This document shows, in pieces, positions 51,818 to 61,670 of a stretch of DNA of 64,000 bases. The position numbers were made by a program, and so were the translations under genes. Location of the stretch: positions 668,699-732,698 of the forward strand of contig CAUYUJ010018715.1 of the NCBI GenBank assembly GCA_963575745.1, read 5' to 3'. The notes under the pieces were generated by a model. That model worked only from the letters and a program-made list of their open reading frames with translations. It did no database searches and was not told the origin of the DNA. The DNA comes from Prorocentrum cordatum. Its lineage: Eukaryota; Sar; Dinophyceae; Prorocentrales; Prorocentraceae. Positions within the stretch are counted from its first letter, which is position 1. The number at the start of each line of letters is the position of its first letter.

Positions 51818-54589
51818 CTGTGAAAGCCAAGACGGCATCGATGTCACGCCGCCGCGGAGAACCCATCAGCGTTTTGCTGTGGATGCTGCACAAGGCCGCC
51901 GTCGGACAAAACCGAACTACAACCTCGCTGACGGGCTCCCGAAGGCGGCGTGTCATTAACACTGTTTGTTTAAAACCTCTCGGATGAGACTCGAGCAGAC
52001 CGGAGTCGGGCAAACCACGCCACATAGCCGACGCATCGGCGATGCATCGGCGACGTCGGCGATGCCATCAGCGACGCCGGCCTGGAGACAATCGGGCTCC
52101 ATTTCGAGACGCATCGGCGATGCAGCGCTGACGCGACTCGGTCCTCCGACCTCACCTCCTCGGACCCCATCTACTCGGATCCCATTTGAGGAGCGTGGAT
52201 GTTTCCCCTCCCCGAGCACCCGCCCTGCTGCCGAGGGGGGTTCACCTTGCCCCTCGACCGCCAGTCCTCGTGGGCGGGAAGCACATCCATCTCACACGGC
52301 CCCTCGGGCTGGGCCCCTGGGCCGCGACCCCATAGACACGGGGCGCTTCCTCGCGGATGCCCCGCGTGGAATTCCGATCCGTGCGACCGCGCATTCACGG
52401 GATCGCGGCCCGGAATCCAGCCCGCGATGGCGCGGACCTGGATGGAGGGAAAGAACACGGGGACCATGACCAAGACTGAACGCAGAAGCGTCGTGTCGAT
52501 CTCGCTCAGCGCTGATCTTGGTTAGCGTCACATCGTGGCCGTCCTCGCGCATCGGCCACAGCCCACATGGACCATGACCAAGATCGGCATCGACAAGATG
52601 CCGCCCCACAGACATGCGACGTCCTAATTTTTCCGACACGGGGTCCCTGGAAGTCCCGACCCTCTCCCCAGGACTGCTTCTCGTCCCGAGTCGTTGCGTG
52701 ACGGCCCTCTGGGCCCTGCGGGGGCCCCCGGAGCCAACATTGGGCAAACACCTCCCGCCCGGGTGTTTGCACGACGCGAGCCTACGTCCGGGGCGACGCC
52801 TTGGCCGTGGCCCCCCGTGCCTCTTCCTTGCCGTCGCTCGGACGTCCATTTCCCGTGCATGTTTCGGTTTCGCGCGTGTTTTCTTTTTGCTCGATGGTCC
52901 AGGATGGTCCTCAACTGGTCCTCGCCGACAAAAAAATGCACACGTCCGAGCGATGCCAACAGTCTCCCCTCGACGGGCTGCGCTCGCGCCGCCCTGAAGG
53001 CGTCCAGGGAGGCCGCGGGCGCGGCGCCGCTGCTGCCCAGGCGGGCGGGCGAGGCCCCCGCCGCGGGGGCGCCCGGGCCGCCCCGCGGCCGCCCCGCCGC
53101 GCGGCCCCGCCGCGCGCCGGGGCGCAGGCCCAGCTGCTGCCGCGCGAACTCGGCGGGGCTCAGGTCGGCCAGGTGGTTGAGGTGCAGCCGGTGCGAGCTG
53201 GGCCTCTCGCAGGTACAGAGGGAGCGGCCAAGAGGGGGGTGTCCAAGAGGGGGGGGTGGAAATCATGACCGGCGGCATGTGCGCGGCCCAGCGGGGGGGC
53301 CAGGGACGTAATGGAACAAGAAGAGGCGCCATGAAATCTGGGGAGACATCATGGCCCACGCCATGATATCCCCCCCCCCCTAGTCATCACCCCCCCCTTT
53401 TCCGCCCCCGAATATAGAGGGAGCCCAGAGGTGCTGGCGTCGCAGGCAAAACATCGGGGCGGGAGGCTTGTCGCCAGGATCGGCCCCGAGGGGGGCCCTC
53501 GCCGGGCCCCGCGGGGCCCTCGAAAAACGGCTCGGGACGACAAGCCAGTCCTGGGGAAAGGGTCGGGACTCGTCCTGAAAAAATGTGGACCTCGCATGTC
53601 TGGAGGGCGCAGGAAGTCCTGCCTCAGAAGAAACCACCCGCGGGGAGCGCAGCCGTTGAGGGAGCGCACCCAAGGGAAACAGTCCCGGGACGGACAGCTA
53701 CCCCCGTGGAAAAGGTTAACACTTCCTGGGGCCGCGGATGTATGGAACCGAACCGCTTTCCCGTTGGCGTGGATTTTGGGCCCCGCTGACTGGTATACTC
53801 CCCCACGTTCGACATGCGTGCTGTTCCCTTCCGGATTTTCGCGAGGTCCATCCCCACCTTGGGGGGCGGGCGCCATGTGGGGCTGAGATGCCATGGCCCA
53901 ATGGGGGTCGGCTAGACGATGCGGAGGCCTGGCGGCGTGCTCCCCGATGACCCTCAAGCTCTCGCGGAAGTTCGACAGGCGCTCGTGCCACTCCGCCCCA
54001 GCGTACCTCTTGCCGTGCTCTCTCAGGTACTCCTCCCGCTGCACGCACGAAGAGTGGCCCCCGGAGGAGGAGGAAGCGGGGGAGGAGGAGGAGGAGGAAG
54101 CGGGGGAGGAGGAGGACGATGAGGAGGAGGAGGAGGAGGAGGAGGAGGAGGAGGAGGAGGAGGAGGAGGAGGAGGGGAGGAGGAGGAGGAGGACGGGCGG
54201 GGGGGCCACGCCCGAGAGCACAGGCCGCGGTCATCGCAGCCGCGATCAGCGATTAAGGGGGGCCCCGGAGGGCCCGCAGCAATGGTTGGGCAGGGCGAGT
54301 TGCGACCACGGCGGCTCAAAATCGGACCCTGGACCCCTCCCGGGGCCCGAACGCACCAACGTCCCGAGCTGCGCCCAGCCGTGGGGACGAAGGCCCTCCC
54401 CCGGAGGCCCACTGCCGTGGTCTCAACTAGCCCTGCTCTGGCCAGGCCAGTCTGGCGAAGGGTCCCTCCCGCGTCTGGCCCATCCTCGAACTGGGCCACC
54501 AAGGCCGCGTCTTCCACGGGGGCGCCAGCAACAGTGGCGGCCGCCGCGGCGGCCACGGCAGCCCGCACGAGCCTCACCGCCGCCGTCAT
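50815..54589 (-). CDS. Papain-family (C1A) cysteine protease, five exons, about 485 aa
   Basis: Secreted or lysosome-type endopeptidase precursor. Exons as I place them: 54589-54485, 54032-53929, 53203-53005, 52266-52220 and 51817-50815; all four joins keep frame (phases 0, 2, 0, 2). Order of parts: Ala-rich signal peptide (residues 1-23); I29 inhibitor propeptide split across exons 1-3 (EYLREHGKRYAG, then SHRLHLNHLADLSPAEF); a low-complexity Ala/Gly/Arg linker; mature N-terminus DWRSRGKVNPPRQQGG; catalytic Cys in CGACWTF; the GCDGG loop; catalytic His in VNHAVVVVGWG; Asn in WLIQNSWGLSWGEGGYF; then seven 17-residue Thr/Ser-rich repeats. Donors are GA, GC, GA and GT, acceptors AG, with short direct repeats at the intron ends. 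Introns are 452, 725, 738 and 402 bp and carry dispersed repeats. No inactivating change is seen. Closest subtype (cathepsin L-like or other) not resolved. Exon joins are inferred, not shown by cDNA. Confidence 0.88.
50830..51200 (-). repeat. 51-bp in-frame tandem repeat coding the protease tail
   Basis: Seven copies of a 51-bp unit encode the 17-residue motif WDTTSEPALADTTAGEA. The last two copies diverge, one with Ser-Gly for Ser-Glu, the last ending TTQGFLI. Unit length is a multiple of three and the frame is kept in all copies, unlike the non-coding satellites in this window. The tail is Thr/Ser/Asp-rich and may be an extended, possibly O-glycosylated stalk; that role is inference. Confidence 0.92.
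51818..52219 (-). other. Protease intron 4
   Basis: GT donor (GTGCTC) at 52219, acceptor TTTCACAG at 51818; GTGC follows both junctions. Holds a degenerate CATCGGCGATG-type repeat at 52020-52140. The same motif occurs near 44975-45040. Confidence 0.65.
52220..52266 (-). CDS. Protease exon 4: mature N-terminus with oxyanion Gln (47 bp)
   Basis: A 47-bp microexon encoding DWRSRGKVNPPRQQG. It matches the DWR..G.V.P...QG start of mature papain-like enzymes, including the Gln of the oxyanion hole. It starts after GAG, ends in GG before a GT donor (GTGCTC), and joins exon 5 so that the next codons read GGCGACW. Confidence 0.85.
52267..53004 (-). other. Protease intron 3, repeat-bearing
   Basis: GA donor at 53004, AG acceptor at 52267, with GAC following both junctions. 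Contains a forward family B copy at 52605-52770 and a stretch at 52830-52960 resembling the 28.1-28.5 kb repeat units (CGCTCGGACG, CACGTCCGAGCG). Confidence 0.65.
52605..52770 (+). repeat. Family B copy in protease intron 3
   Basis: ATGCGACGTCCTAATTTTTC, CAGGACTGCTTCTCGTCCCG, GTGACGGCCCTCTGGGCCC. Close to the copy at 49.4 kb. Confidence 0.75.
53005..53203 (-). CDS. Protease exon 3: end of I29 propeptide plus Ala/Gly/Arg linker
   Basis: Begins after an AG at 53204 and encodes PSSHRLHLNHLADLSPAEF, the conserved asparagine/aspartate segment of C1A propeptides, then about 45 residues of very GC-rich Ala/Gly/Arg/Pro sequence. It is 199 bp and ends in phase 0 (ASL) before a GA donor (GACGCC). The GC-rich tail is unusual for the family and could be a lineage-specific insertion or a misjudged 3' end. 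Confidence 0.8.
53225..53415 (+). repeat. Dispersed repeat X, copy 2, in protease intron 2
   Basis: AAATCATGACCGGCGGCATG, GTGCGCGGCCCAGCGGGGGG, GGCGCCATGAAATCTGGGG, CATGGCCCACGCCATGATAT. Confidence 0.88.
53440..53605 (-). repeat. Family B copy (reverse) in protease intron 2
   Basis: Plus strand reads GGGCCCTCGAAAAACGGCTC, GACGACAAGCCAGTCCTGGG, GTGGACCTCGCATGTC. Confidence 0.74.
53929..54032 (-). CDS. Protease exon 2: first half of I29 propeptide inhibitor domain
   Basis: Encodes EYLREHGKRYAG, then EWHERLSNFRESLRVIGEH, which fits the ERFNIN-type helix (Glu, Arg, Phe spaced as in papain propeptides). It is 104 bp, ending in phase 2 with AG before a GC donor (GCCTCC). A GGA tract lies just upstream in intron 1. 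Confidence 0.85.
54033..54484 (-). other. Protease intron 1 with GGA tract
   Basis: GA donor (GATGGG) at 54484, acceptor GAG at 54035-54033. The following exon also starts GAG, giving a direct repeat at the junctions. A (GGA)n tract with interruptions lies at 54060-54200, close to the acceptor. Confidence 0.65.
54060..54200 (+). repeat. GGA tract in protease intron 1
   Basis: (GGA)n with AAGCGG interruptions. Confidence 0.95.
54485..54589 (-). CDS. Protease exon 1: signal peptide and start of I29 propeptide
   Basis: Encodes 35 residues: Met, a basic stretch with Arg6 and Arg9, an Ala-rich hydrophobic core, a likely cleavage after VAGA, then EDAALVAQFE, which begins the I29 helix. The exon ends GAG before an intron starting GATGGG. 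The frame is phase 0 at the junction and continues with EYLREHGKRY in exon 2. ATG 54589 is chosen because the signal peptide begins there. Confidence 0.75.
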
Positions 54590-54960
54590 GCTTGGGAAGG
54601 AGGCGGGCGCGCGTCGGGACCTTCAGCGAGGACGTTGTTGCAGCGCAGCTGAGCTGAAATGGAACACGCGAGGCGAATTGGAGGAGGGGGATGGGGGGGT
54701 GGACAGGCGGCTGCATCAGAGCCTCTTGGTAGCGTCCGAGGATGGATGGAGAGGACGAGCAGGGGAACCAAGAGAAGTAGAGAGGAGGCAGGGAGAAGGA
54801 CGGGGGAAGAAGAGATGAGAGTTTTGGTGGTTGATGGAAGGGGTGGGATGACCAGGAGGAGGGGACAGAGCCTGAGGAGTCGAGGCACGTGGCGAAACAT
54901 GAAGGGAGTAGAGGAGGAGGAGGCGCCGAGGGATTTGGTGATCGACGAAGGAACAAAATA
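54590..54960. other. Region upstream of the protease start
   Basis: Purine-rich on the plus strand. On the minus strand CCATTTCAGCTCAG near 54646-54666 could serve as a trans-splice acceptor, or be a decayed spliced-leader relic; the match is partial. Confidence 0.3.
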
Positions 54961-55935
54961 GGATACTGCAAAAACGCAAGAGCAAATTATTGCTTCGAAT
55001 GGTACGCGCTCACAGCTTCGAAATTTGTTTCCGACTATGGTATTATGTGTTGCGATGTCCCTTAACACGCCTCTGCTCGGCCACGAATGCCTTCTATTAT
55101 ATCATCGATTCTGTTCTGGTATGTTCAAATGCGGTTGGTCCGGGTCTGCTGTCGACAAGGCGGCATGGCGCCAACAAAATGTTACATCTGCCCTTGCTGC
55201 GCCATGTTGCTCCTGTGGCCAACCTAACGTCCGCTCCCTTGTTGCGCTTGATAGGGCGCCACTAATCGACCACTGCTCCTCCCGAAAGTAATCAATTGTT
55301 TATGCTCACTTATTCTCTATCAGATAATAATATGATCTGTTGTATCATGTTCCGCGCCGGCCAGCGTGACGTCGTGACTCTTGGCACGTTTGATACGTCG
55401 TTCAATCGGTCGTTGCTGTGCCTCTTTGTTCCTTGGCGCGGTCGTCGCGGTTGATAGGACGCCGTTTTCTCGATCACTGGTGCTCTTGCTCTGCTGAATC
55501 AAGATTGTTGGATGCTGGGTCATTCGAACATGATATATACCACAATGTTATGCTATTATTGCATGTGATGGTGTGGTCGACGATGTCCTGCTAGGTTGTT
55601 GCACCGCTGGAATCTGAAACATCGACTCTCGCCTTGTACTGCACATACATACAATTGAATGATGCAGTGGTATTTCCACCCATATGCAGTGTACAGCCTT
55701 ATTGACAATTCTCAATGTGGCACTACACTGTTTACACCCGCGCACCTGCAATTGTGTTATATCTTGCATGTATGTCGTGCCATCTTGGTTTAGCCATCTG
55801 TTCTCACCTGCTAGGCTACATCCGCCACCGTACCTTCAGCATGTAGTGGAATGATCCAATGGTCACTCCGCCCAGACAAATTCAAGTGAGAGAGTCAAGA
55901 GCCCGGACCATCGGATTCCCAGGGGATTCTCGGGG
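54961..55935. other. AT-richer spacer, no gene recognised
   Basis: About 1 kb with lower GC and little repetition. Weak internal similarity between CGCTTGATAGGGCGCC (55245) and CGGTTGATAGGACGCC (55448). Confidence 0.5.
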
Positions 55936-55939
55936 ATCG

Positions 55940-56380
55940 CGGTGGCTGGCCTAAGGGCGCCCCAAGACTGCCCAAGAGGGCCAAGAATCGCCGCACGATC
56001 GGTCCAAGACGCCCAAGATGGTCTCCAATAGACCGATCAAGCGCCCAAGACGTCCCAAGAGGCCTTCAAAAGCCGTCCCAAGACTGCCCAAGAGGTCCTC
56101 AAGAGGGCCCCCAGACAGCACAAGAGGGCTTCAAGCCGGCCGGAAGAGGCGCCGAGGACGGCCCGAGAGGGCCCAAACACAGCACCAAGAAGGGCGCAAG
56201 AGGGGGGAAACGAACAGAAAATCCGAGTCTTCCGCCCCAAGGGGCCCCCAAGAGGACCGAAGAGACCTCCAAGAGGCCATCAAAACACCCGAAGGGGCCC
56301 CCAAACGGCTCCCAAGGGGCCTCCAAACGGCCCCGAGGATGCCCCCGCAAGGCCCCGTGACATTCCAACGAACATCCTGG
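55940..56380 (+). repeat. CCAAGAGGCCC minisatellite
   Basis: Words such as CGCCCAAGACGTCCCAAGAG recur with 12-16 bp spacing. Confidence 0.7.
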
Positions 56381-56449
56381 CGGCCTATGACACACTACCC
56401 AGGCACGGTGCTGGGATACGACATCATATACTTTTCGAAATAAAAGTAC

Positions 56450-57170
56450 TACACCTCCTGCGCTGCTGTGCTGCGTGCGAATCTTTTGTATTGCGTGCTG
56501 TGGTGGAGACAGCTGTCTCTGAGATCCGTTGTAAAACATGACATGGTGAACGATGGGATAGATGGGATAGTACCATATCATATCTGTCGTAGTGGTGGCA
56601 GTCGTAGAATAATTGAATGTGTTATGCCATACGTTGTTATGTCATACTGTGTTCGGCCCAGCCCTGTCACAATCTGATGACGTCTGCTACACTGTATCGT
56701 GCTATTTGACGGCGTGTTATGAAATGTTATGTGATACCATGTCGTGTGATGTATGGTATGTCATGCTGTGGTATGTGCTGGACCACTCATCATGTTATGT
56801 TGTGTTCTGCCACGTGAGATATCCGTATTCGAGAGCAGATCATACGCCATTGCAATACAAGTCCGTCGCCGCAGTGGCAACAGGTGTATGCAAATTATTG
56901 TAAAGAGTGTCATGGTATTCGATACATGTCATATGTAACGCTCCCTTGTGTCAAGGTATGCTGTTCTGGTAGGGTGTGGTATTGTGTATGATGATGTGAT
57001 ATGGTGTGCTATGGTATGCCATGGTATGCTGCGTTACATCCTGTTGTGTGTCATTGTGATCTGTCAATTTCAATATGTTCAGTTAAGCAACAGGTTGTTA
57101 CGATGTGTTCAAACATCGTATGCTTGCTATCATATAGATGTCCGCTGCTGCTGTGTCATTGATGACGATT
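56450..57170. repeat. TGTTATG/TGTGGTATG low-complexity region
   Basis: Degenerate words CATGCTGTGGTATG, GTGTGGTATTGTG; approximate reverse-complement composition of 46.5-48.2 kb. Confidence 0.7.
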
Positions 57171-57394
57171 CGTCACGCCTCTTTGCTCATGCGCCGTGAC
57201 GCCCTGACGGCGGGACGCCTCCCCCTCAGGGTTGCCTGGTATGCGGGGTGTCGTCATTCGTCGAGGGCGCGAGGCGGGACACGCAAGGACTCCCGGGATC
57301 CTGTGGGGTCCAGCGACTGCGGTGTGCAGGGTGGGCAGGCGGGAGCCCTCCTTTGAGAATGCAGCAGCCCCGACATGTCGGGTGAGGAATCTCG

Positions 57395-57560
57395 GGGCTT
57401 CCTAAACGGGGGTTTAGCTAAACGGGGGCTTAGGCTTTCTCATATGCCCCCGTTTACTGTGCCCCCGTCTATGGCGCCCAGGGCTCCCCAAACGGGGGCA
57501 TAGCCAAACGTGGAAATCGGCGTTCCCCGTGCCCCCGGTTGCTGTACCCCCGTCTCTGGC
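57395..57560. repeat. AAACGGGGGC / GCCCCCGTTT inverted words
   Basis: Several copies of CTAAACGGGGGC and GCCCCCGTTTACTG in both orientations, able to fold. Confidence 0.78.
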
Positions 57561-57709
57561 GCCTGAGAATCAGCCAACCCCGCTTACCAGGGGTGAAAAG
57601 GGGTGTGACAGTTGGCTGTCCCCCTCCCCCTCCCCCCCTACCCCAAGATTCAACATCCGATCCGAAGGGGGGGGCGGTTTGGTGGGGGGGCAAGCTCGTC
57701 AACCATCCT

Positions 57710-58350
57710 GAGGGCTTCCCGGAGCCTCCACAAAGCACCCAAGGCAGCCCAGCAGGCCCAGACAGAACGCCAAGACAGTCGAAGAGAGCGTCATGACGGC
57801 CCAGGGTAGCCCCACGACGATCCAAGATGGCTTCAAGATGGCCCACGAAGCCCCCAAGACAGCCCAAAAGCGCCTCCAGAGGATCGCCGAGAGGGCCCCA
57901 AAAGGCCAAAATCATATCATTGCCTGGGGGACAACGATTCTTGTTAGCACGTTCGCATTTTTTCTTTTTGGCAGCGATCACGACGACCCAAGTGGCACCC
58001 AAGGTCGTCCCAAGACGGCCCATGATGCCTCCAAAAAGACCCCAAGACTGCCCAAGAGAGCCCGAAGACAGCCCCAGGGGCTCCCCAAGACGGCCCAGGG
58101 CAGCCCCTGGAGAGCCCCAAGAGGGCTTCAAGACAGCCTAAAGTGGGGAATTCGAACTGACATTTCGAGCCTTTCCCGCCGAGATGGCCCCTCGAGCCCC
58201 TAGAGGCCCCCGAGGTCCCTCCAAGAGGCCCCAAGAGGCCTCCAAGCATCCCCCAAGAAGCCAACGAGTTCCCAAAAAGCCTCCCACATGCCCGCACGAT
58301 TTCCCAGGATGCCCCAGAGAGGCATCCCAAGGGACCCTCAGATTCATCCA
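57710..58350 (+). repeat. CCAAGACGGCCC minisatellite
   Basis: Two stretches around an AT-richer patch at 57905-57985. Confidence 0.7.
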
Positions 58351-58499
58351 GGAGGCTCCTGACCCAAGATGTAACTTCCACGATCGTCTCAACGACTCAC
58401 TCCTTGTGAGGGTCGGCGGGATAGCGTGAGCCACCTGAATGATGAGAATCGTGACACGGAGAAAGACAAGGCATACGAGGAACAGGTGCCGAGGGACTC

Positions 58500-58590
58500 G
58501 TGTCGTGTTGCCCCCCCGCTGGGGCTGACGAGGACCTCGAGGCGAATCCAGCGCTGGCGACGAGGTCCTCCCAGGAGGCCGAAGGAGGGG
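58500..58590 (+). repeat. Family A copy, followed by family B
   Basis: GCTGACGAGGACCTCGAGGC, GAATCCAGCGCTGGCGACGA. The A-then-B order is the same as at 48.8 kb. Confidence 0.72.
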
Positions 58591-58607
58591 GAAAACGGAC
58601 GAGGGGC

Positions 58608-58775
58608 CCAGACCCCTGACGTCATGATTTGTTCATACCGTCGACCCTCAGAGGGCTCGACCCCATTCCCCTGGACCGGTTCTTCATCCCGAGCCGTTCT
58701 TGTCGGCGCTCCCCAGGTCTCAGGAAGGGGCCCCCGGAAGCCAAAAAAAGCGACGGACCTCCCGTCATGGTTTTT
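58608..58775 (+). repeat. Family B copy
   Basis: CCCCTGACGTCATGATTTG, ACCGTCGACCCTCAGAGG, GGACCGGTTCTTCATCCCGA, ending CCTCCCGTCATGG. Confidence 0.78.
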
Positions 58776-58857
58776 GTCACTGCCCGAAGGGGTTTGGGGG
58801 TAGCGGCATGGGTACCGTTTTTCCTCCTTGGAGGCTCAGAAGTTGAAGGGGGGCCCT

Positions 58858-59000
58858 GGGACACACAAATAAATCGACGCAAATAGCAGGATTCCCTATA
58901 TTTTCCTATATTTTCTGGGTTTTTGTCTTCCCCCCCACTTCCCATCTTTTCCCATATTTTCTGAGGAATCGTCGATTCATTTTGCCTGTGTGTTTTTCCC
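58858..59000 (+). repeat. Family C copy
   Basis: GGGACACACAAATAAATCG, CTATATTTTCTGGGTTTTTG, CGTCGATTCATTTTGCCTGT. Confidence 0.87.
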
Positions 59001-59164
59001 CTCCTGAGAATTCGCGGGCGGGTGCACGGACGGTGCCTCGCTGGTAGAGAACACAGCTCCGGGGCAGGGCCGGAGGAGCAGGAGCATACATAGCGCAGCG
59101 GGGGGGCGAAGGCCAAGCCGCTGGCCGCGAGAGGGGCCGAGTGCGGGGAGGAGGCCCCTGCGAG

Positions 59165-59477
59165 TGAGATGTGCTCATGGTGGTGATGGTGATGGTGGTG
59201 GAGGTGATGCTGGTGATGCTGCTGATGCTGCTGATGCCGCTGATGCTGGCGATGATGCTGATGCTGATTTGAATGCTGGTGCTGACGCTGAGGCTACTGA
59301 TGATGAAGCTGATGTTGATGTATAATGGTGATCCTGGTGCTGATGCTCATGTTGCTGATGCTGATGATGATGCTGCTGATGATGATGATCAGCATTGTGA
59401 TGAAGAGTATGCTGATGCTGCTGTTGATGGTGATGGTAATGATGGTAAGGATGGGAATGATTATAATGACGATAACA

Positions 59478-59540
<63 letters not shown>

Positions 59541-59616
59541 TTGATGTTATTGAGGATGATGATGAGGATGATGATGACGATGATGATGAAGATGCCGATG
59601 ATGATGCTGCTGATGC

Positions 59617-59655
<39 letters not shown>

Positions 59656-59720
59656 CGACGACGACGATGCTGAATCTGATGCTGACAATGCTGATGATGA
59701 TGCTGCTGCTGATGGAAAAG
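59165..59720 (+). repeat. GATGCT/GAT triplet region
   Basis: GCTGATGCTGATG words grading into pure (GAT)n at 59481-59540 and 59620-59655; the +/- frames give poly-Asp, poly-Met or poly-His/Ser artefacts. Confidence 0.95.
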
Positions 59721-60149
59721 GAAGTGGAGCACGAGGAGGAGGAGAAGGAGGAGGAGGAGGCGGAGGAGGAGGAGTGACACTGGGGTTGCCTGCTCCTAGA
59801 AGGTACCCTTCACTGAGCTGGGAGAGCAGGCCCGGGAGCCTCTGCGTCAGGGAAGCCGCCGCTCTCCCGCTCTCCCTCCAGAACGGGGCCGACCGAGCGC
59901 CAGCGAGAAGCGGACGCGCGCGCGCGCCGAGTGGGGAGCGCCCGAGGATGCACACACGCAACAAGCTCGGCAGCGAGCAAGGGGGGAGAGGTGAGAAGGT
60001 CGGGGGCGCGCAAGCACGGATCGGGGAAAGTGCCCTCCCCCAAATGCGGCTGGTGCCGCCTCGCTCGGCGGCGCAAGTCCGCGAGTTCCCATGGAAACGG
60101 GACCCGTCGCTAATCCTCGCCCCCTTGATCCATGTTTGCGATCGCCTGA

Positions 60150-60300
60150 GAAGGGGCGGGCCTTCCCAGAAGGCTCGTAAGTCCCACAGCCTTCTGAGAA
60201 GTCTTCGAAACCTTCTCTGAAGACGCGCAAAAAAACATCTCAGAAGGCGCAAGGGCTTCTGGGAAGTCCAACCACCGACCCTTGCTCGCCGCCGACCAAC
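60150..60300 (+). repeat. Family I copy
   Basis: CAGCCTTCTGAGAAGTCTTC, TCTCAGAAGGCGCAAGGG, TTGCTCGCCGCCGACC. Confidence 0.72.
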
Positions 60301-61000
60301 GTCATCAGAAGATCCTGGGAACCCTGCACCCACTTAGACTGGAGCGTTTGGGGCAACGCGAACCGAGGGCGGCGTGAGGTAACTGCGCGAACTAATGCAG
60401 GTGGCGCGAACTATGAAGAACATAATGAAATAATGCATTTGAAAGAACACACGATTGCATCCACGCGCAACTACTGCGTCCAGGCCGCACAAATTTGCAT
60501 CCATGCGCTAAACACTGCAAGTAGTATTGCACCTTCTCCGGCCCCCATCTGTGTTACCCCACTGCTCCGGCATAGAATCCAGACATGTTACGTATCGTGT
60601 TCTCTCCCGCCGCCTTCCGCCGAGCTTCTGCCAGGTTCTGGCGGAACCGCCGCTGTTTTACGTTCGACAGCTTCCGCCCGCCCCGACTGCCTGCTTCCGC
60701 CGAGGGCGAAAACGTGCCGAAGCGAGACATTTTCCCAGAGCGCCCGAGCCTGGACGCAGGCACTGTGACCTCGAGGTGGGCGAAATGAAGGGATCGGCAG
60801 GGAGGTCTGAACTGGAAAAAAGGCGAGTCCACTCAAAAAATCCTTCCCCAGAAACCCTTCCTGGGGACCATCTGATGCAGCTTGTCACCTCGGATCCGCT
60901 CTTGACGGTCACGGGCCCCGAAGACGTCCCCAGGAAACGGAGAGAGGCAAGAACACCGCCTCGAACCCAGAACCTCGAACCTCGCCCCCCTTGCCCGCCA
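60301..61000. other. Spacer with one repeat P copy, no gene recognised
   Basis: 60600-60720 is repeat P; the rest shows no domain in any frame. Confidence 0.5.
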
Positions 61001-61670
61001 ACACCAACGCTGGGCCACGTCCGACCCTCAGCCGCCTCCACGGTGGCTGCGCCGCACGAGTGAGGTTGGTCTATCGGGCGCCTTCCCGAGGCGCTGCGAG
61101 AGACCATGTGATCTACCCAGGGACGCGCGTGGCGGAGGAGCGAGTGCAGCCATCTTCGTGTCCCCCTTTCCGAGAAGCCCCCCTCCTACAGCAAAGAATG
61201 CGATCAAGGAACATTCTAGCGTTTCAAAGATCTGGGCCAGCTTCCGGGAAGAATATGGAAAACAAACAAAACCCATTTTGGAGGTTTGTGAATCAGATGC
61301 TCCACTGTAGAAAAAACAGTCGTACACAAGCTTCCCGATGTGCCGCGTGGATCTCTTGGATCGAGAAATCCGCGCAGCCTTCCGAACGGAGGCCTTTAGT
61401 TTTGACCCCCCTCTTTCACTCGGCGGTGAACGGGACTGGTCCTGAAACCTCTGCCTCCTCCTCCCACCTCTCCCCCTTCCTCCCCCTCCTCCTTCTCCCA
61501 CTCGCCGTTGTTGCGCGGCGGGTGCCGCGGAACAAGAAATTGTTACCCCCCACTGGTGGGACCCCTGTCCTTCAATGCGGCCGCCGAGCACATGATTCGT
61601 CCCCCCCCTTTGGGGGGAGGTCTGAAGACGTACGGCGGTCAACGTTCTCTCCTTCGACCTCGCCCTCGGC
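61001..61670. other. No gene recognised
   Basis: Contains a short inverted pair CGTGGATCTCTTGGATCGAG/AAATCCGCG at 61345-61375, resembling the 7.1-kb inner repeat. Confidence 0.45.

Larger units (their letters stand above)
53204..53928 (-). other. Protease intron 2, built from two dispersed repeats
   Basis: GC donor at 53928, AG acceptor at 53204, with AGGCC at both ends. Most of the intron is covered by two repeats found elsewhere: one at 53440-53605 (family B, reverse) and one at 53225-53415 (also at 31365-31530). Confidence 0.7.

Noticed and set aside
59273-60220. Poly-Asp and poly-Met proteins
   Set aside because: Products of a GAT triplet tract in different frames.
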